Made by a program: the position numbers and the translations under genes. Of a DNA stretch of 64,000 bases, positions 54,239 through 63,855 are shown one piece after another (positions within the stretch are counted from its first letter, which is position 1; every line of letters begins with the position of its first letter). This stretch comes from Bathynomus jamesi (lineage: Eukaryota > Arthropoda > Malacostraca > Isopoda > Cirolanidae): positions 708,001 through 772,000 of the forward strand of contig JAJOZX010001727.1 of the NCBI GenBank assembly GCA_023014485.1. The letters are read 5' to 3'. The notes below the pieces were generated by a model. It was not told the DNA's origin and did not search any database. It saw nothing but the letters and a program-made list of their open reading frames with translations.

Positions 54239-55786
54239 CTGGGCAGTAACGCGTTACAAATAACGGCCGTTACGTAACGCGTACTTTTTTAGTAACGGTA
54301 GCGGTAACGGCGTTACATTTCAAATCAAGAACTCTTTCAGTAACGACGTTACTTTTTTAGGGAAATACATTCGTTAGTCGTTACTCGTTACTTTTTATCG
54401 TAGCTCGCAATTAGTTTCTTTCGATCCTCACTCATTATTCATTAACAGTGGCGGATTATCACTGAGGCTACTGAGGCTGAAGCCTCAGGCTCCCATGCTT
54501 GAGGGGCCCCAAATCAACTGAGTTTCGATGATATATTCGAGATTTCGCAAACTTCTTTGATTAATATGACAGAGTACACAAACTGACTAATTCCCTATTT
54601 TATTTTATGTTTTATAGGCCCTAAAGTGAAGTTTGTTCAATACCGTTTGGTTTTGGCAAACGGTAAAATACACTGTATTAAGGTTCTTTTAAGTTTGTTT
54701 CTCAATTAGCCTGAGCACCGTACATATAATTCGTGTAAATGCACTATACATGTACATGTATTGTTCATAAAAAGCTATAGAAAAGGGCACCGATATTCTT
54801 CATTGCCCGGGGCCCCGAGATGTCTTAATCCGCCTCTGTTCATTAACCGTTAAAAATTTGTCCCTTCACTATGAGCGAGGTGTGCATGTTGGCCGTTGGC
54901 ATGCTGGCAGCCTACCCCCATCCAACCTCTCCCCCTACACTGACAGCGTCAAAGTAAAAAGGCGAAGAACCCTGGAGCAGGGAGGGACCTAAGTTCAACA
55001 GAGGTTTCGTCATTCCTCTCATCTGGGCCTTCACGGCACGTTAGCTCTGCATCCTTCCCATCCACTAACTTTAAAAATATGTTTATTAAACTTGACACTC
55101 CTATACCATCTAGTGCCGCTCTTGAGCGCGTTTTTTTCAGTAGGGAAGGATATACTGCGTCCGAAACGAGGCTCGCTCTTAGATGCAAATTTTGAGAAGC
55201 TTGTTTTCTTAAAGGCCAATAAAGATCTTTTGAATAATAGGTCTTAAGTTTGTATATTTAGCTAATAAATTTCAATTATCATTGCCATGCACAATAACTC
55301 ATTTGATTCATTTCTTTAGTATTTCGTATTATTGTTTTGTAAAACTAAACTTTCCTGGTATATTCTAGCATTAGTAAATTAGTATCAATAGTATGCTACA
55401 TCCTCTGTTATGTTGCAATTCCTAGTAATAAATTTTGCAGTAATTTTGTTTCACTTTTTTTGAAAATATTATGCCTTATAAGTCATAACAACGCAATGAA
55501 GGCATGCACAGACTTCATAGCCTAGGCATTAACCAGTGGATACAAACCAACACATACTCGCACAAGCGAATGTTTATATAATATAATATTTTATGTATAT
55601 ATAAATTATAATATACCTATGCATATATATAATATATTTACATTTCATTAAAAGTAACGGTAACAAGTAACGGTGCCATAACTTGTTAATTTTTAAAAAT
55701 GGTAACTAACGATAACGGCGTTACATTTAGACTGTAGTAACGGTAACGGTAACGGCATTACATTTATAAAGTAACAAGCACAGCAC

Positions 55787-55795
<9 letters not shown>
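54234..55795 (+). mobile_element. Array unit 11 with the true hAT-A 3' end
   Basis: hAT-A left end, hAT-B at 54446-54838, then the right coding part. Unlike the other long units, it does not stop at GATGCAA. It reads on in the hAT frame (LDANFEKLVFLKANKDLLNN, to about 55240) and through 550 bp of AT-rich 3' sequence. It ends in GTAACGG/GTTACC subterminal repeats at 55640-55790, finishing AACAAGCACAGCACTA. That terminus is a diverged inverse of CAGAGCTGGGCAGTAAC. Confidence 0.8.
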
Positions 55796-55818
<23 letters not shown>

Positions 55819-56210
55819 ATATATATATACTAGCAGAAAAGAATGCAGCCGTGAAAATCTTGAGGTTCACATTGTGTCAAGATTTCTGAATCTTAAGATT
55901 TTTATGTGTGACATATACTGCTTTAAATCCTAGATCCATGTCCCAAAGCTGGATCCTGTCTGCTTTGCAGATAGCTGGTGAGGGAAGCTATATTTATGGG
56001 ACCTCTTTCCGAGTGACCCGTTGCCCACGTCGGGCTAGCATCATGAAAAAGAAAAACTATGGTATTTGTCATTTACCATTACTTATTCGGACTATAGTGG
56101 ATTTAATTATCCCAGAAGAGTTCCTTGTTCCATGCACTGTCTGTGTATTTCATAAAAAACTCAGGGGACCATTCTGAGTTAATTCCCATATATATATATA
56201 TATATATATA
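55796..56210. other. TA tracts and a dispersed repeat
   Basis: Two TA tracts (55794-55827 and 56189-56210) surround a 360-bp segment. Its first 80 bp (AAAGAATGCAGCCGTGAAAA to GTGACATATACTGC) match 24817-24912. The rest contains a 90-codon open frame of unknown nature (55908-56177) that I do not call a gene. Confidence 0.5.
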
Positions 56211-56429
56211 CTAGCGGAGCGACAAGTTTTGCCTGGGTGGAAGTTGAACGCTGAGAACCCGCCCTTCGCACGGACAGCAAAAATATTCCGCCGTACTATT
56301 CAATTAACCGGGCATTCAATAATTTTCCCCTAGGTTTCGATTAATTTTAAGCAACTTTTACCTAATAATTTTTTCTCTCAAGACGTTTCCATATTTTAGG
56401 GTGACACAGACAGACAAACAGACAGCAGA
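56211..56429 (-). mobile_element. Small Helitron-like element
   Basis: On the minus strand it starts TCTGCTGTCTGTTTGTCTG and ends GTCGCTCCGCTAG, preceded by A and followed by T. That is the Helitron pattern TC...CTRR inserted between A and T. It contains GTGCGAAGGGCGGG, similar to the GC-rich stretch near the 3' end of many animal Helitrons. At 219 bp it is non-autonomous. Confidence 0.55.
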
Positions 56430-56439
56430 TATATATATA

Positions 56440-56996
56440 TACCTTATGAACCTTACCTTATGTTGTTTCGTGCGTTGGTCTCTCTTCACACGGAGGTCAA
56501 GCTGGTGGCCCCGCCTCTAGGTCTGGCTTGGTGGAGGAGCGAGTTGCTTTCTTGCGCTCTCCACTGTACATAACTAGGCACGCCCGGCTCATCTGGTACC
56601 GTTCTGAGCCAGGCATCCAGTCTTCTCTTGAAGACTTCAACTTTGACCCCCGTTACGTTTCTGAGGTCCTTTGGAAGCTGGTTGAAAAGTTTTGGCCCCC
56701 TGACAACCAAGCTATTTTCCTTCAGAGTTGAGGAGGTCCCTTGTCGGGCCTTTAATTTGGGAACACTACACATTGTGCCTTTCCTATTTTCCTGTGTTGT
56801 TTGAATGGTAATTGGGTTTAGTTTTAGGTTTGGTACCAGTTTTTCGATCATTTTCCATATGTAGATTATGGTGTACCTCTCTCTTCTTCTTTCCAGGGAG
56901 TACAGCTTTACTTTACGTAGTCTTTTCCAGTAGTTGAGTTCTTTGCAGCCATCAGTCTTGGCTGTGAAATGCCTTTGCGTTCCTTCTAGTTTATTA
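56440..56996 (-). mobile_element. LINE 3' end (second family)
   Basis: 5'-truncated non-LTR retrotransposon on the minus strand with the ORF end at 56486 and a short 3' tail containing AAGGTAAGGTTCATAAGGTA. It abuts the inverted LTR copy at 57003. Confidence 0.8.
56486..56990 (-). pseudogene. LINE RT C-terminal fragment
   Basis: The minus strand reads RHFTAKTDGCKELNYWKRLR, LYSLERRRERYTIIYMWKMI, then (from 56851) VPNLKLNPITIQTTQENRKG, NSLVVRGPKLFNQLPKDLRN, VFKRRLDAWLRTVPDEPGVP and ESNSLLHQ. The RR.RY..IY.WK and KLFN.LPK..RN motifs are the familiar C-terminus of non-LTR reverse transcriptases in arthropods. Only this end survives. Confidence 0.85.
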
Positions 56997-57002
56997 GTTT
57001 GT

Positions 57003-57413
57003 TATTTTTTATTTTATTGGGTTCAGAATCCCAGCTGAGCCGTGAACGGCCAAGCTCTGAAGGGCCAGTTTAACCTACAGCCCAAGTTAAGCTAGACTAA
57101 AAACTTACGGACTTGGAGGTCCTATTAGGTCCTACCTCAGGGTTGCTGACTCGATGTGGGCCTACCTTAAGCCTCAGTTGCATAAAATTAAGATAAGAAA
57201 CAAAAGGGCACTATTTATGGTCTTCTTTCTAAACCTTGCAACAACAACACAACCTGCACCATTGCACGATGCAACAATCTTGTATCTAAATAACCAAATT
57301 GAATTGCAAGAGAGCTCTCTATAAGACCACGCCCTGGAAGTGCCGCATTCAACAAACGAGTAGGAAGGACCCGCAGTGCCCCCCAAAAAAATGATGCCAC
57401 AAGAGTGCCCAAA
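57003..57413 (-). repeat. Inverted copy of the BEL family 2 LTR (partial)
   Basis: Reverse complement of about 57598-58010, from TTATTTTATTGGGTTCAGAA to AAGAGTGCCC. It is diverged by scattered substitutions and faces the LTR at 57533-58019 across a 185-bp spacer. Confidence 0.85.
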
Positions 57414-57532
57414 CAATGATGCCTGTTAGAAAATCTAGAAGAGGAAGAGCCATTGTTGTCCCAAGGCGATATGATGACTAAGCTGATTGATGCAGCAAAA
57501 TTGCAGCATTGTTTGTATATATTAAGTTAAGG
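57414..57532 (+). other. Possible BEL family 2 pol tail before the LTR
   Basis: A short stretch can be read as ending in SRRGRAIVVPRRYDD, which looks like the basic tail of a BEL Pol. If so, this is the 3' end of one element sharing the following LTR with the gag of another. This is inference from a short sequence. Confidence 0.35.
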
Positions 57533-58019
57533 TGTATATATATCCATCTCATAATTGTAAGGTTAGTGAAAAATTCACTTAATTTAGGGCTAGCATTTTT
57601 GGGCTCTTGTGGCATCATTTTTTGGGGGGCGCTGCGCGTCTTTCCTACTCGTTTGTTGAATGCGGCACTTACAGGGTGTGGTCTTATAGAGAGCTCTCTT
57701 GCAATTCAGTTTGGTTGTTTAGATACAAGATTGTTGCATCGTGCAATGGTACAGGTTGTGTGTTGTTTCAAGGTTTAGAAAGAAGACCATAAATAGTGCC
57801 CCTTTTGTTTTTTATCTTAATTTTATGCAACTGAGGCCTAAGGTAGACCCACATCGAGTCAACAACCCTGAGGTAGGACCTAATAGGACCTCCAAGTCCG
57901 TAAGTTTTTAGTCTAGCTTAACTTGGGCTGTGGGTTAAACTGGCCCTTCAGAGCTTGGCCGTTTAGGGCTCAGCTAGGATTCTGAACCCAATAAAATAAA
58001 AAAAATAAAAAGAATAACA
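57533..58019 (+). repeat. BEL family 2 LTR
   Basis: It begins TGTATATATATCC and ends AGAATAACA, directly before a tRNA-primer-like sequence. Most of it is repeated in inverse at 57003-57413. No second direct copy was found in the window. Confidence 0.65.
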
Positions 58020-58037
58020 TGGTCCTTCGAAATCGGA
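58020..58037 (+). other. BEL family 2 primer-binding site
   Basis: TGGTCCTTCGAAATCGGA follows the LTR end immediately, as expected for a minus-strand primer site. Confidence 0.6.
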
Positions 58038-58518
58038 TTCTAGCCCAAGACTGAGTCAGTAATTTTTTCCGGCAAAGTTCGTCCTAGGGTAGAAAGTTTG
58101 GTCGCCCAATTGCGAAACTTGGCCACTCGTCTGTCGTTGTCTTGGGCCTACATTTTTACCGGTTTGGTTAATTTTGGTTTATTATTCGTAGGCGAAGGTT
58201 GCAGACTTCAGTGCGCCAGTTACTTGGGTGGAAAATTTGGTATTCCCCATACTGGTGGTTGGTCAGTGCCCCAACCAAGCAATTCAGTTTATTTGAAAAA
58301 AGAAAATTTGAGTTTGATCAGTTTGGTTAAGTATTTTTGCCAATTCAGCTTATTTGGCATTGAGCCCAATTGTTGTTTGCAGTGAAGATGAGTGCAACTG
58401 AATTGAACAAGTTTAAAGAAAGGAGAAGCGCCTACAAAGGTCTAATTACAAAGGTCATTGCCACTATAGATTCTGCCATAGAGCAAGAGGATTTAAGCTT
58501 AGTGACTGCACAGCTTTC

Positions 58519-58703
58519 CAGTGGTGGGCACGCGCAACAATTTTTGTAGCGCCGCAACCGCAACCGCAACTCTGCTGAAATAGTTGCGCCGCACGCGCAA
58601 GCGCAACCCTTTTCAAAAAGTTGCGCCGCAAGCGCAAGCGCAACCAAAAATGTTGCGCCGCAAGTTGCGCCGCAACTTTTTGCGGCACAACTGCCCACCT
58701 TTG
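58519..58703. mobile_element. 185-bp GC-rich hAT MITE
   Basis: The ends are CAGTGGTGGGCA and TGCCCACCTTTG with the 8-bp duplication CAGCTTTC (58511-58518 and 58704-58711). The inside is a palindromic series of GCGCAA and TTGCGC motifs, about 20 in 170 bp, unlike the AT-rich surroundings. Its terminus is shared with the hAT end at 21475. Confidence 0.93.
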
Positions 58704-59356
58704 CAGCTTTCCATATTAGAAACTAAAAAGGTTGCTCTAAGCGAAGTAAATGTTAAAATTGAGGCTCTTATAGAAGACGATGAAATAGAAAATAACATAA
58801 TTTACTTTGAAGAGATTATTGATGATATAATTAAAGTATGCTACAGAGCAAAAGAGTTTAACAGCTCAGTACAGTTAGAGACCAGGTCTAATAATGAAAC
58901 ACAACCATCAACAAATGGTGTTTGTGAAGTTAAGGTTAACAGATCTGCAGTTCAATTACCGAGGCTTGAACTCAAAACATTTTCTGGCAGTATTCAGGAA
59001 TGGCAAGGATGGGCAGACAGTTTTCAATCAGCAGTTCATTCTAGTCAAGTGTTAAGTGCGGTGGAGAAGTTTAATTATTTGCAGTCCCTCTTGGAAGGGG
59101 AGGCAGCAAAGACAATAGCAGGATTAGCATTAACAGAGGCTAATTATAATGTGGCTTGGGATATACTAAAGAAACGGTTTGGTAAGCAAGAGATCTTAAT
59201 TAAAAGCCACCTCCGTGAACTTTTAGCTATACCTCCTGTTAATAATCTCAATAGTGTCAAGGAGTTATGGCAGTTATATGATGAATTTGAAGTTAGAACT
59301 ATGTCCCTGGACAACTTGAGTGTAGGAATGGAAAGGTATGGTATAATGTTGGTCAC

Positions 59357-60034
59357 TATGGAAAACTGATGAGTGGGTAGTTGGGAGGTAACGAAAATGG
59401 TTCACTGAGTAGGTAGGTAGTTAATCTAACAATTATTAAATTCCTTTTATGTCAATAACTGGGTGGAAGAAACCAATTGGTTGCTCACCAGAGTTATTCT
59501 CCACACTAGTATTTATATACTGTGTGGGAGGAGCGTGCTCGGTAATGGAGATACATTACCGCTCAACCAACCGAGGAATAAACCAAGACAACGCTGGTGC
59601 AAGAAGCCCCGCGAAGAGGAGAACAAAGGGAGAACGAAAACGAAGAACGGGGCGAGAGGACGTACCAGCAAAGTACGCTCTCGACAATTACACAACCGGA
59701 GAAGGGAGGAGACTCCAATAACTAAAAGTAAGTGACTAATGAGTTTTTTAACCCATCAATTTAATCACAAAATTAAGCTGGGTCAGACAAGTTAGGCCTA
59801 CATTGTGGCCTAAGACCCAGCATCAACTCATAGCTTAACAAAGGTGAAGATAGATTGCCCTAACCTAATCTTGTGAGGAATCCTACTGTGGACCTCAATT
59901 TATCTGCCCGCTCTGGACCATTTCCGGAATCTCTAGGCTGACCCCTCTAGGCTAGACTTGATCTACTCTATAGTTAGACTGGAGATATAAGGGGTGGGTT
60001 AATTGTGGACCAATTCATACAGAGCATTTTCGCA
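59357..60034 (+). repeat. Solo LTR of BEL family 1
   Basis: A complete LTR of 678 bp (TATGGAAAACTG to GCATTTTCGCA) flanked by GTCAC on both sides (59352-59356 and 60035-60039). No primer site or internal sequence follows; the host gag resumes directly. This is the product of recombination between the two LTRs of a former full element. Confidence 0.92.
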
Positions 60035-60183
60035 GTCACTATACGGAGTCTAAATTGCCTAGCTCAATTTTGCTTGAATTAAGTAGGGGACACTCTACAG
60101 AACATGTGTACATCCCCCTTCATCAGATGTTAAGTCTTTTAAGCACAGAATTAGCAAGACGAGAGGTGTGTAAGGATGACAAC

Positions 60184-60884
60184 TGATGCAGCACAACATG
60201 TTTACTCACAAGAGAGGAAGGAGGCGTACATCAGTGGCCAGTAGGGACCTCATGTCCAGGAATAAGAGCAAGGCAGACATGGCATCCTTGGCAGAGTTCA
60301 AGAAACCTATCTATATTTCTAAGTTTTAATATTGAAATGCAATCAAAATGTCTTTAATTGTATGTTGTGTACGTAAAATGTAGTTATATACAATAAAAAA
60401 ATACTTGCAAAAATTGCTGATTTTTCGTAAACTTCAACTTCAAATATAAGTAGCTAAGAGTGGTCAAATCTGGATTTTAAAGCCATATTTCGATTTAACA
60501 CATAAAAATGCATCATTTGGTCACTAGTAGTCTTTGAAAATCTAAAGATTTCACTTTGCTCCCTAAAATTGACACACCCTATTGCGCTAATGTAGTGCCC
60601 AGGAAATCTTGTTCTGGCAACTGTCTGACTGTGTGACCTGGCAAGTGTAAACACACAGCGTGTCGGTGTCAGGGCCGACTCAAAGGGTTGTGGCGCCCTG
60701 AGCCAATTTTGCTTTCGCGCCCGCCCCCATCCCAAACAAAGGAAAATTGCAAGAAAGTGGCAGTAGACTATTAGGATAACACTCGGTCATCACTAAATTC
60801 TTGAGCAAACGTCATATATTTGTTTCCATAATTTTGTAGTTATATTTAAGTTTTGAACCATACATATTCATATCATTCAAACAC
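60184..60884. other. Non-coding remainder between BEL elements
   Basis: The first part (to about 60330) may be decayed family 2 gag (HKRGRRRTSVASRDLMSRNK can be read). The segment at 60670-60735 (TCAGGGCCGACTCAAAGGGT and GTGGCGCCCTGAGCC) resembles the left end of a hAT, but no right end is found. Nothing else is recognisable. Confidence 0.45.
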
Positions 60885-61565
60885 TATGGAAAACTGATGA
60901 GTGGGTAGTTGGGAGGTAACGAAAATGGTTCACTGAGTAGGTAGGTAGTTAATCTAACAATTATTAAATTCCTTTTATGTCAATAACTGGGTGGATGAAA
61001 CCAATTGGTTGCTCACCAGAGTTATTCTCCACACTAGTATTTATATACTGTGTGGGAGGAGCGTGCTCGGTAATGGAGATACATTACCGCTCAACCAACC
61101 GAGGAATAAACCAAGACAACGCTGGTGCAAGAAGCCCCGCGAAGAGGAGAACAAAGGGAGAACGAAAACGAAGAACGGGGCGAGAGGACGTACCAGCAAA
61201 GTACGCTCTCGACAATTACACAACCGGAGAAGGGAGAGACTCCAATAACTAAAAGTAAGTGACTAATTGAGTTTTTTAACCCATCAATTTAATCACATTA
61301 AATTAAGCTGGGTCAGACAAGTTAGGCCTACATTGTGGCCTAAGACCCAGCATCAACTCATAGCTTAACAAAGGTGAAGGTAGATTGCCCTAACCTAATC
61401 TTGTGAGGAATCCTACTGTGGACCTCAATTTATCTGCCCGCTCTGGACCATTTCCGGAATCTCTAGGCTGACCCCTCTAGGCTAGACTTGATCTACTCTA
61501 TAGTTAGACTGGAGATATAAGGGGTGGGTTAATTGTGGACCAATTCATACGGAGCATTTTTCGCA
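60885..61565 (+). repeat. BEL copy 3 5' LTR
   Basis: TATGGAAAACTG to GCATTTTTCGCA. It is closer to the solo LTR at 59357 (GGTAATGGAGATACATT) than to the copy 2 LTRs (GGTAATAAGGATACATT), so at least two subtypes exist. Confidence 0.93.
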
Positions 61566-61566
61566 T

Positions 61567-61584
61567 TGGTGGTCCGTGTGTGGG
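61567..61584 (+). other. BEL copy 3 primer-binding site
   Basis: TGGTGGTCCGTGTGTGGG, identical to that of copy 2. Confidence 0.7.
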
Positions 61585-61878
61585 GAATTTACAAACCTTA
61601 ACCTTACTTAACAAAAATTGCAGAATTAGGCTAAATGGTCTAGCCTAAGCCTAACCTGAGCAAGCCTAATTAGGTCTACAACCTAGGGCCTAACTAGGAA
61701 ACATTTACATTTAAGGAGTCTCATTCTCTTATAAGCTTAGACCTGAGTGACATAAGTACTTGGGGGGGATTAAACCAAATTTAAACTCGACTGTTTTGTC
61801 TGTTCTCTCTCTTCTCTGGTAATTTCTTCTTGTCCTCTATTTCATTACGATCCCCAGTTAAACAATTTTGACTTAGAC

Positions 61879-63843
61879 ATGGACAGTGCGGAATTGAAAA
61901 AGTTAAAAAAGAAAAGGGGGGCAAAGTTGGGAGCTGTTACAAAGGCTGTGAACACTTTTAACAATATTACACAACCAGGTAAGGAAAATTTAGAGAGTGT
62001 AATTATTAAATTGGAAATTAAAAAGAAGGAAATAATAGCCATTAATGAGAGTATTTCAGAGTTAGTTGAATCCGAAATGGCTGAAGAACAATTGATAGAC
62101 CTTTACGCTGATGATAATGATCAGGTAAGCTCAATTGAACAGCAAATAAGGAGACTACGGTCTCGTTTGACTGACTTAACACCAAAAAAACCTAATTCTG
62201 ATTTTAATCAAAGTAGGGCTAACCTTCAACAAAATTTAAGTGGCATGCTAAATCCTGAGTCACAAGAATTGAGGGCTCAGTTACCCATTTTGCTAGTACC
62301 AACATTTGAAGGGGACACGGTACAATTCCCATCTTTCATTGACAAATTTGAGAATTTAATAGGTAATAAACCTTATATTTCAACTGTTGAAAAGTTTAGT
62401 TACTTAACTAGTTCCCTTAAAGGCCCAGCCAATAACCTAATAGCCTATTTACCAGCCGTAGGGGATTCATATGAAGTAGCTATTGATCTTTTAAAACGTA
62501 ATTACATTAATAAAGATTTGATTGTATATGAATTATCTCAACAAATTTTTGAATTTGCACCCATAAAAGATAACCATAGTGATATGGAAAATTTTTATAC
62601 AAAATTAGAAGCTATTATAGGACAACTGGTTAGCAATGAGATAGATATTAAAACTTCATCTTGGATTATACAAAGCATAGTACTTAGGTGCCTTCCTTCG
62701 AGGGTTAAAGATATTTTAATTCTAAAGACGGGAGAAAATTATCCTAATTTAGAACAAATAAGAAAACACTTCCCCAATATCCTAACTAATTACAAATTGA
62801 GAGATTTTCCAACACATAAGACCCAGACTATGGATAAACCAAAGACTGTTCCCAGAGACCAACTAGCTACAGCCAAACAGACAAAACTTGATACTGTAGA
62901 ATCAAATGTGACCAACTATAATACACGAACACCTACATTACAGAACTTTAATGTAACTGCTGCCTCAACTTACACACCACATTGCAAATTTTGTGCAAGT
63001 AATGAACACAGTAGTACTGGGTGTGATAAATATTCAGACTTTAACCAAAGGGCTAAAAGATGTGAACAGTTGAACCTGTGTAAAAAGTGTACTGGCCAGG
63101 GACATTATAAGAAAGACTGTAAATCTAGGTTAAGATTCAAGTGTAAGTTTTGTAAAAGTTTACGACATGTCTCATCAATGTGTGATTCACCAAAGTGTCC
63201 AAACAATAGTACTCAAACTCAAAAGATACCTCCCCCAAACAAAGGTAATCAAGAAAATGCCACTTTCATGGGACATTCTGCTTGTTCAAACAATGTAACA
63301 AGAAACACTGAGATTCTTTTACCAACTATTACTTTGGACTTAGTGAATAGTGAGGGTAGTACCACTCCAGTGAGATGTCTTATAGACTGTTGTTCTCAAC
63401 AAACATTTGTTTCAAAAAATGTAGTTAATAAATTGGGTTTGACACCAAACCCGAATGAACAAAACCTCAATATTGCGTCCTTTGTTAAGGATAACTCGGA
63501 CAAAAATAGCTATAAGACAATTGACCTGGAACTACATTTAGAAAGTAAATTCAAGAAAATTGAAGCAGTTATTATTTCTAAAGTAGGACAAAACAAACTG
63601 GTTATACCCAAACTAGAACAAACCATAAATCATTTGGGAAAACACTACAAAATAGCTGATAGACATATCACTAACAACACAGTAGCTAACATTGAAATGC
63701 TAATAGGGGCAGATTATATTTATCTTATTCATAAGGGCATAGTAGAGATAGGTAATGGTATAGCTATTCAGACTCCATCAGGGATAGCCCCTTTGGGTGA
63801 CCTATCAGAATACAACCTAGACCTAAACCAAAACAGCTCATGA
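61879..63843 (+). CDS. gag: BEL copy 3 Gag-protease polyprotein, intact
   Basis: A 654-codon ORF from ATG 61879 to TGA 63841. Residues 1-120 are Lys/Glu-rich and likely coiled coil (LKKLKKKRGAKLGAV, KLEIKKKEIIAINESI). Residues about 135-330 are the DUF1759-type capsid (PTFEGDTVQFPSFIDKFENL, TSSLKGPANNLIAYLPAVGD). Three CX2CX4HX4C zinc knuckles begin near residues 368, 400 and 421. Residues about 480-620 are the DUF1758-type aspartic protease, in which the usual D-S/T-G is replaced by D-C-C at about 503 (LIDCCSQQTF); a second GAD lies near the end (MLIGADYI). Gag assembles the particle and packages RNA, and the protease matures the polyprotein. The TGA is followed in frame by pol. Confidence 0.93.
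   Translation: MDSAELKKLKKKRGAKLGAVTKAVNTFNNITQPGKENLESVIIKLEIKKKEIIAINESISELVESEMAEEQLIDLYADDNDQVSSIEQQIRRLRSRLTDLTPKKPNSDFNQSRANLQQNLSGMLNPESQELRAQLPILLVPTFEGDTVQFPSFIDKFENLIGNKPYISTVEKFSYLTSSLKGPANNLIAYLPAVGDSYEVAIDLLKRNYINKDLIVYELSQQIFEFAPIKDNHSDMENFYTKLEAIIGQLVSNEIDIKTSSWIIQSIVLRCLPSRVKDILILKTGENYPNLEQIRKHFPNILTNYKLRDFPTHKTQTMDKPKTVPRDQLATAKQTKLDTVESNVTNYNTRTPTLQNFNVTAASTYTPHCKFCASNEHSSTGCDKYSDFNQRAKRCEQLNLCKKCTGQGHYKKDCKSRLRFKCKFCKSLRHVSSMCDSPKCPNNSTQTQKIPPPNKGNQENATFMGHSACSNNVTRNTEILLPTITLDLVNSEGSTTPVRCLIDCCSQQTFVSKNVVNKLGLTPNPNEQNLNIASFVKDNSDKNSYKTIDLELHLESKFKKIEAVIISKVGQNKLVIPKLEQTINHLGKHYKIADRHITNNTVANIEMLIGADYIYLIHKGIVEIGNGIAIQTPSGIAPLGDLSEYNLDLNQNSS
63841..63843 (+). promoter_or_regulatory. 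In-frame TGA between gag and pol (possible readthrough site)
   Basis: TGA followed by CCAACAAATACT and then the pol ATG at 63856, in the same frame. The same arrangement with the same downstream bases is kept in copy 2 at 30047-30062. Confidence 0.5.
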
Positions 63844-63855
63844 CCAACAAATACT

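Larger units (their letters stand above)
40266..55795 (+). repeat. Composite satellite array of hAT-A, hAT-B and TE-X fragments
   Basis: Eleven units, all in the same orientation, each start CAGAGCTGGGCAGTAACGC and are joined by (TA)n. Unit starts are 40266, 45220, 45643, 46643, 47059, 48055, 49048, 53038, 53437, 53837 and 54234. After removing later insertions the spacing is either about 1.0 kb (long, L) or about 0.4 kb (short, S), in the order L S L S L L L S S S L. Long units hold the hAT-A left end, a nested hAT-B MITE and the hAT-A right coding part. Short units hold the same left end, then 57 bp of hAT-B fused to the TE-X right end. The last unit runs on to the true hAT-A 3' end. Confidence 0.93.
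58388..60183 (+). pseudogene. gag: BEL family 2 gag, split by a MITE and a solo LTR
   Basis: The ATG at 58388 opens MSATELNKFKERRSAYKGLI, similar to the start of the family 1 Gag. Coding runs to 58518, resumes at 58712 after a 185-bp MITE and includes the DUF1759-type capsid (LPRLELKTFSGSIQEWQGWA, AVEKFNYLQSLLEGEAAKTI, YNVAWDILKKRFGKQEILIK). It is broken again at 59356 by a solo BEL family 1 LTR. After 60040, in a shifted frame, it reads KLPSSILLELSRG, then HVYIPLHQMLSLLSTELARR. No protease or pol follows, so only the 5' third of the element remains. Confidence 0.87.

Noticed and set aside
57174..57792. ORFs on both strands in the inverted LTR arms
   Set aside because: They lie in LTR sequence and mirror each other because of the inverted repeat. 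No coding signature.
60671..60740. Left end of another hAT (CAGGGCCGACTCAAAGG)
   Set aside because: It looks like a hAT terminus, but no right end or 8-bp duplication could be found, so it is not listed as an element.
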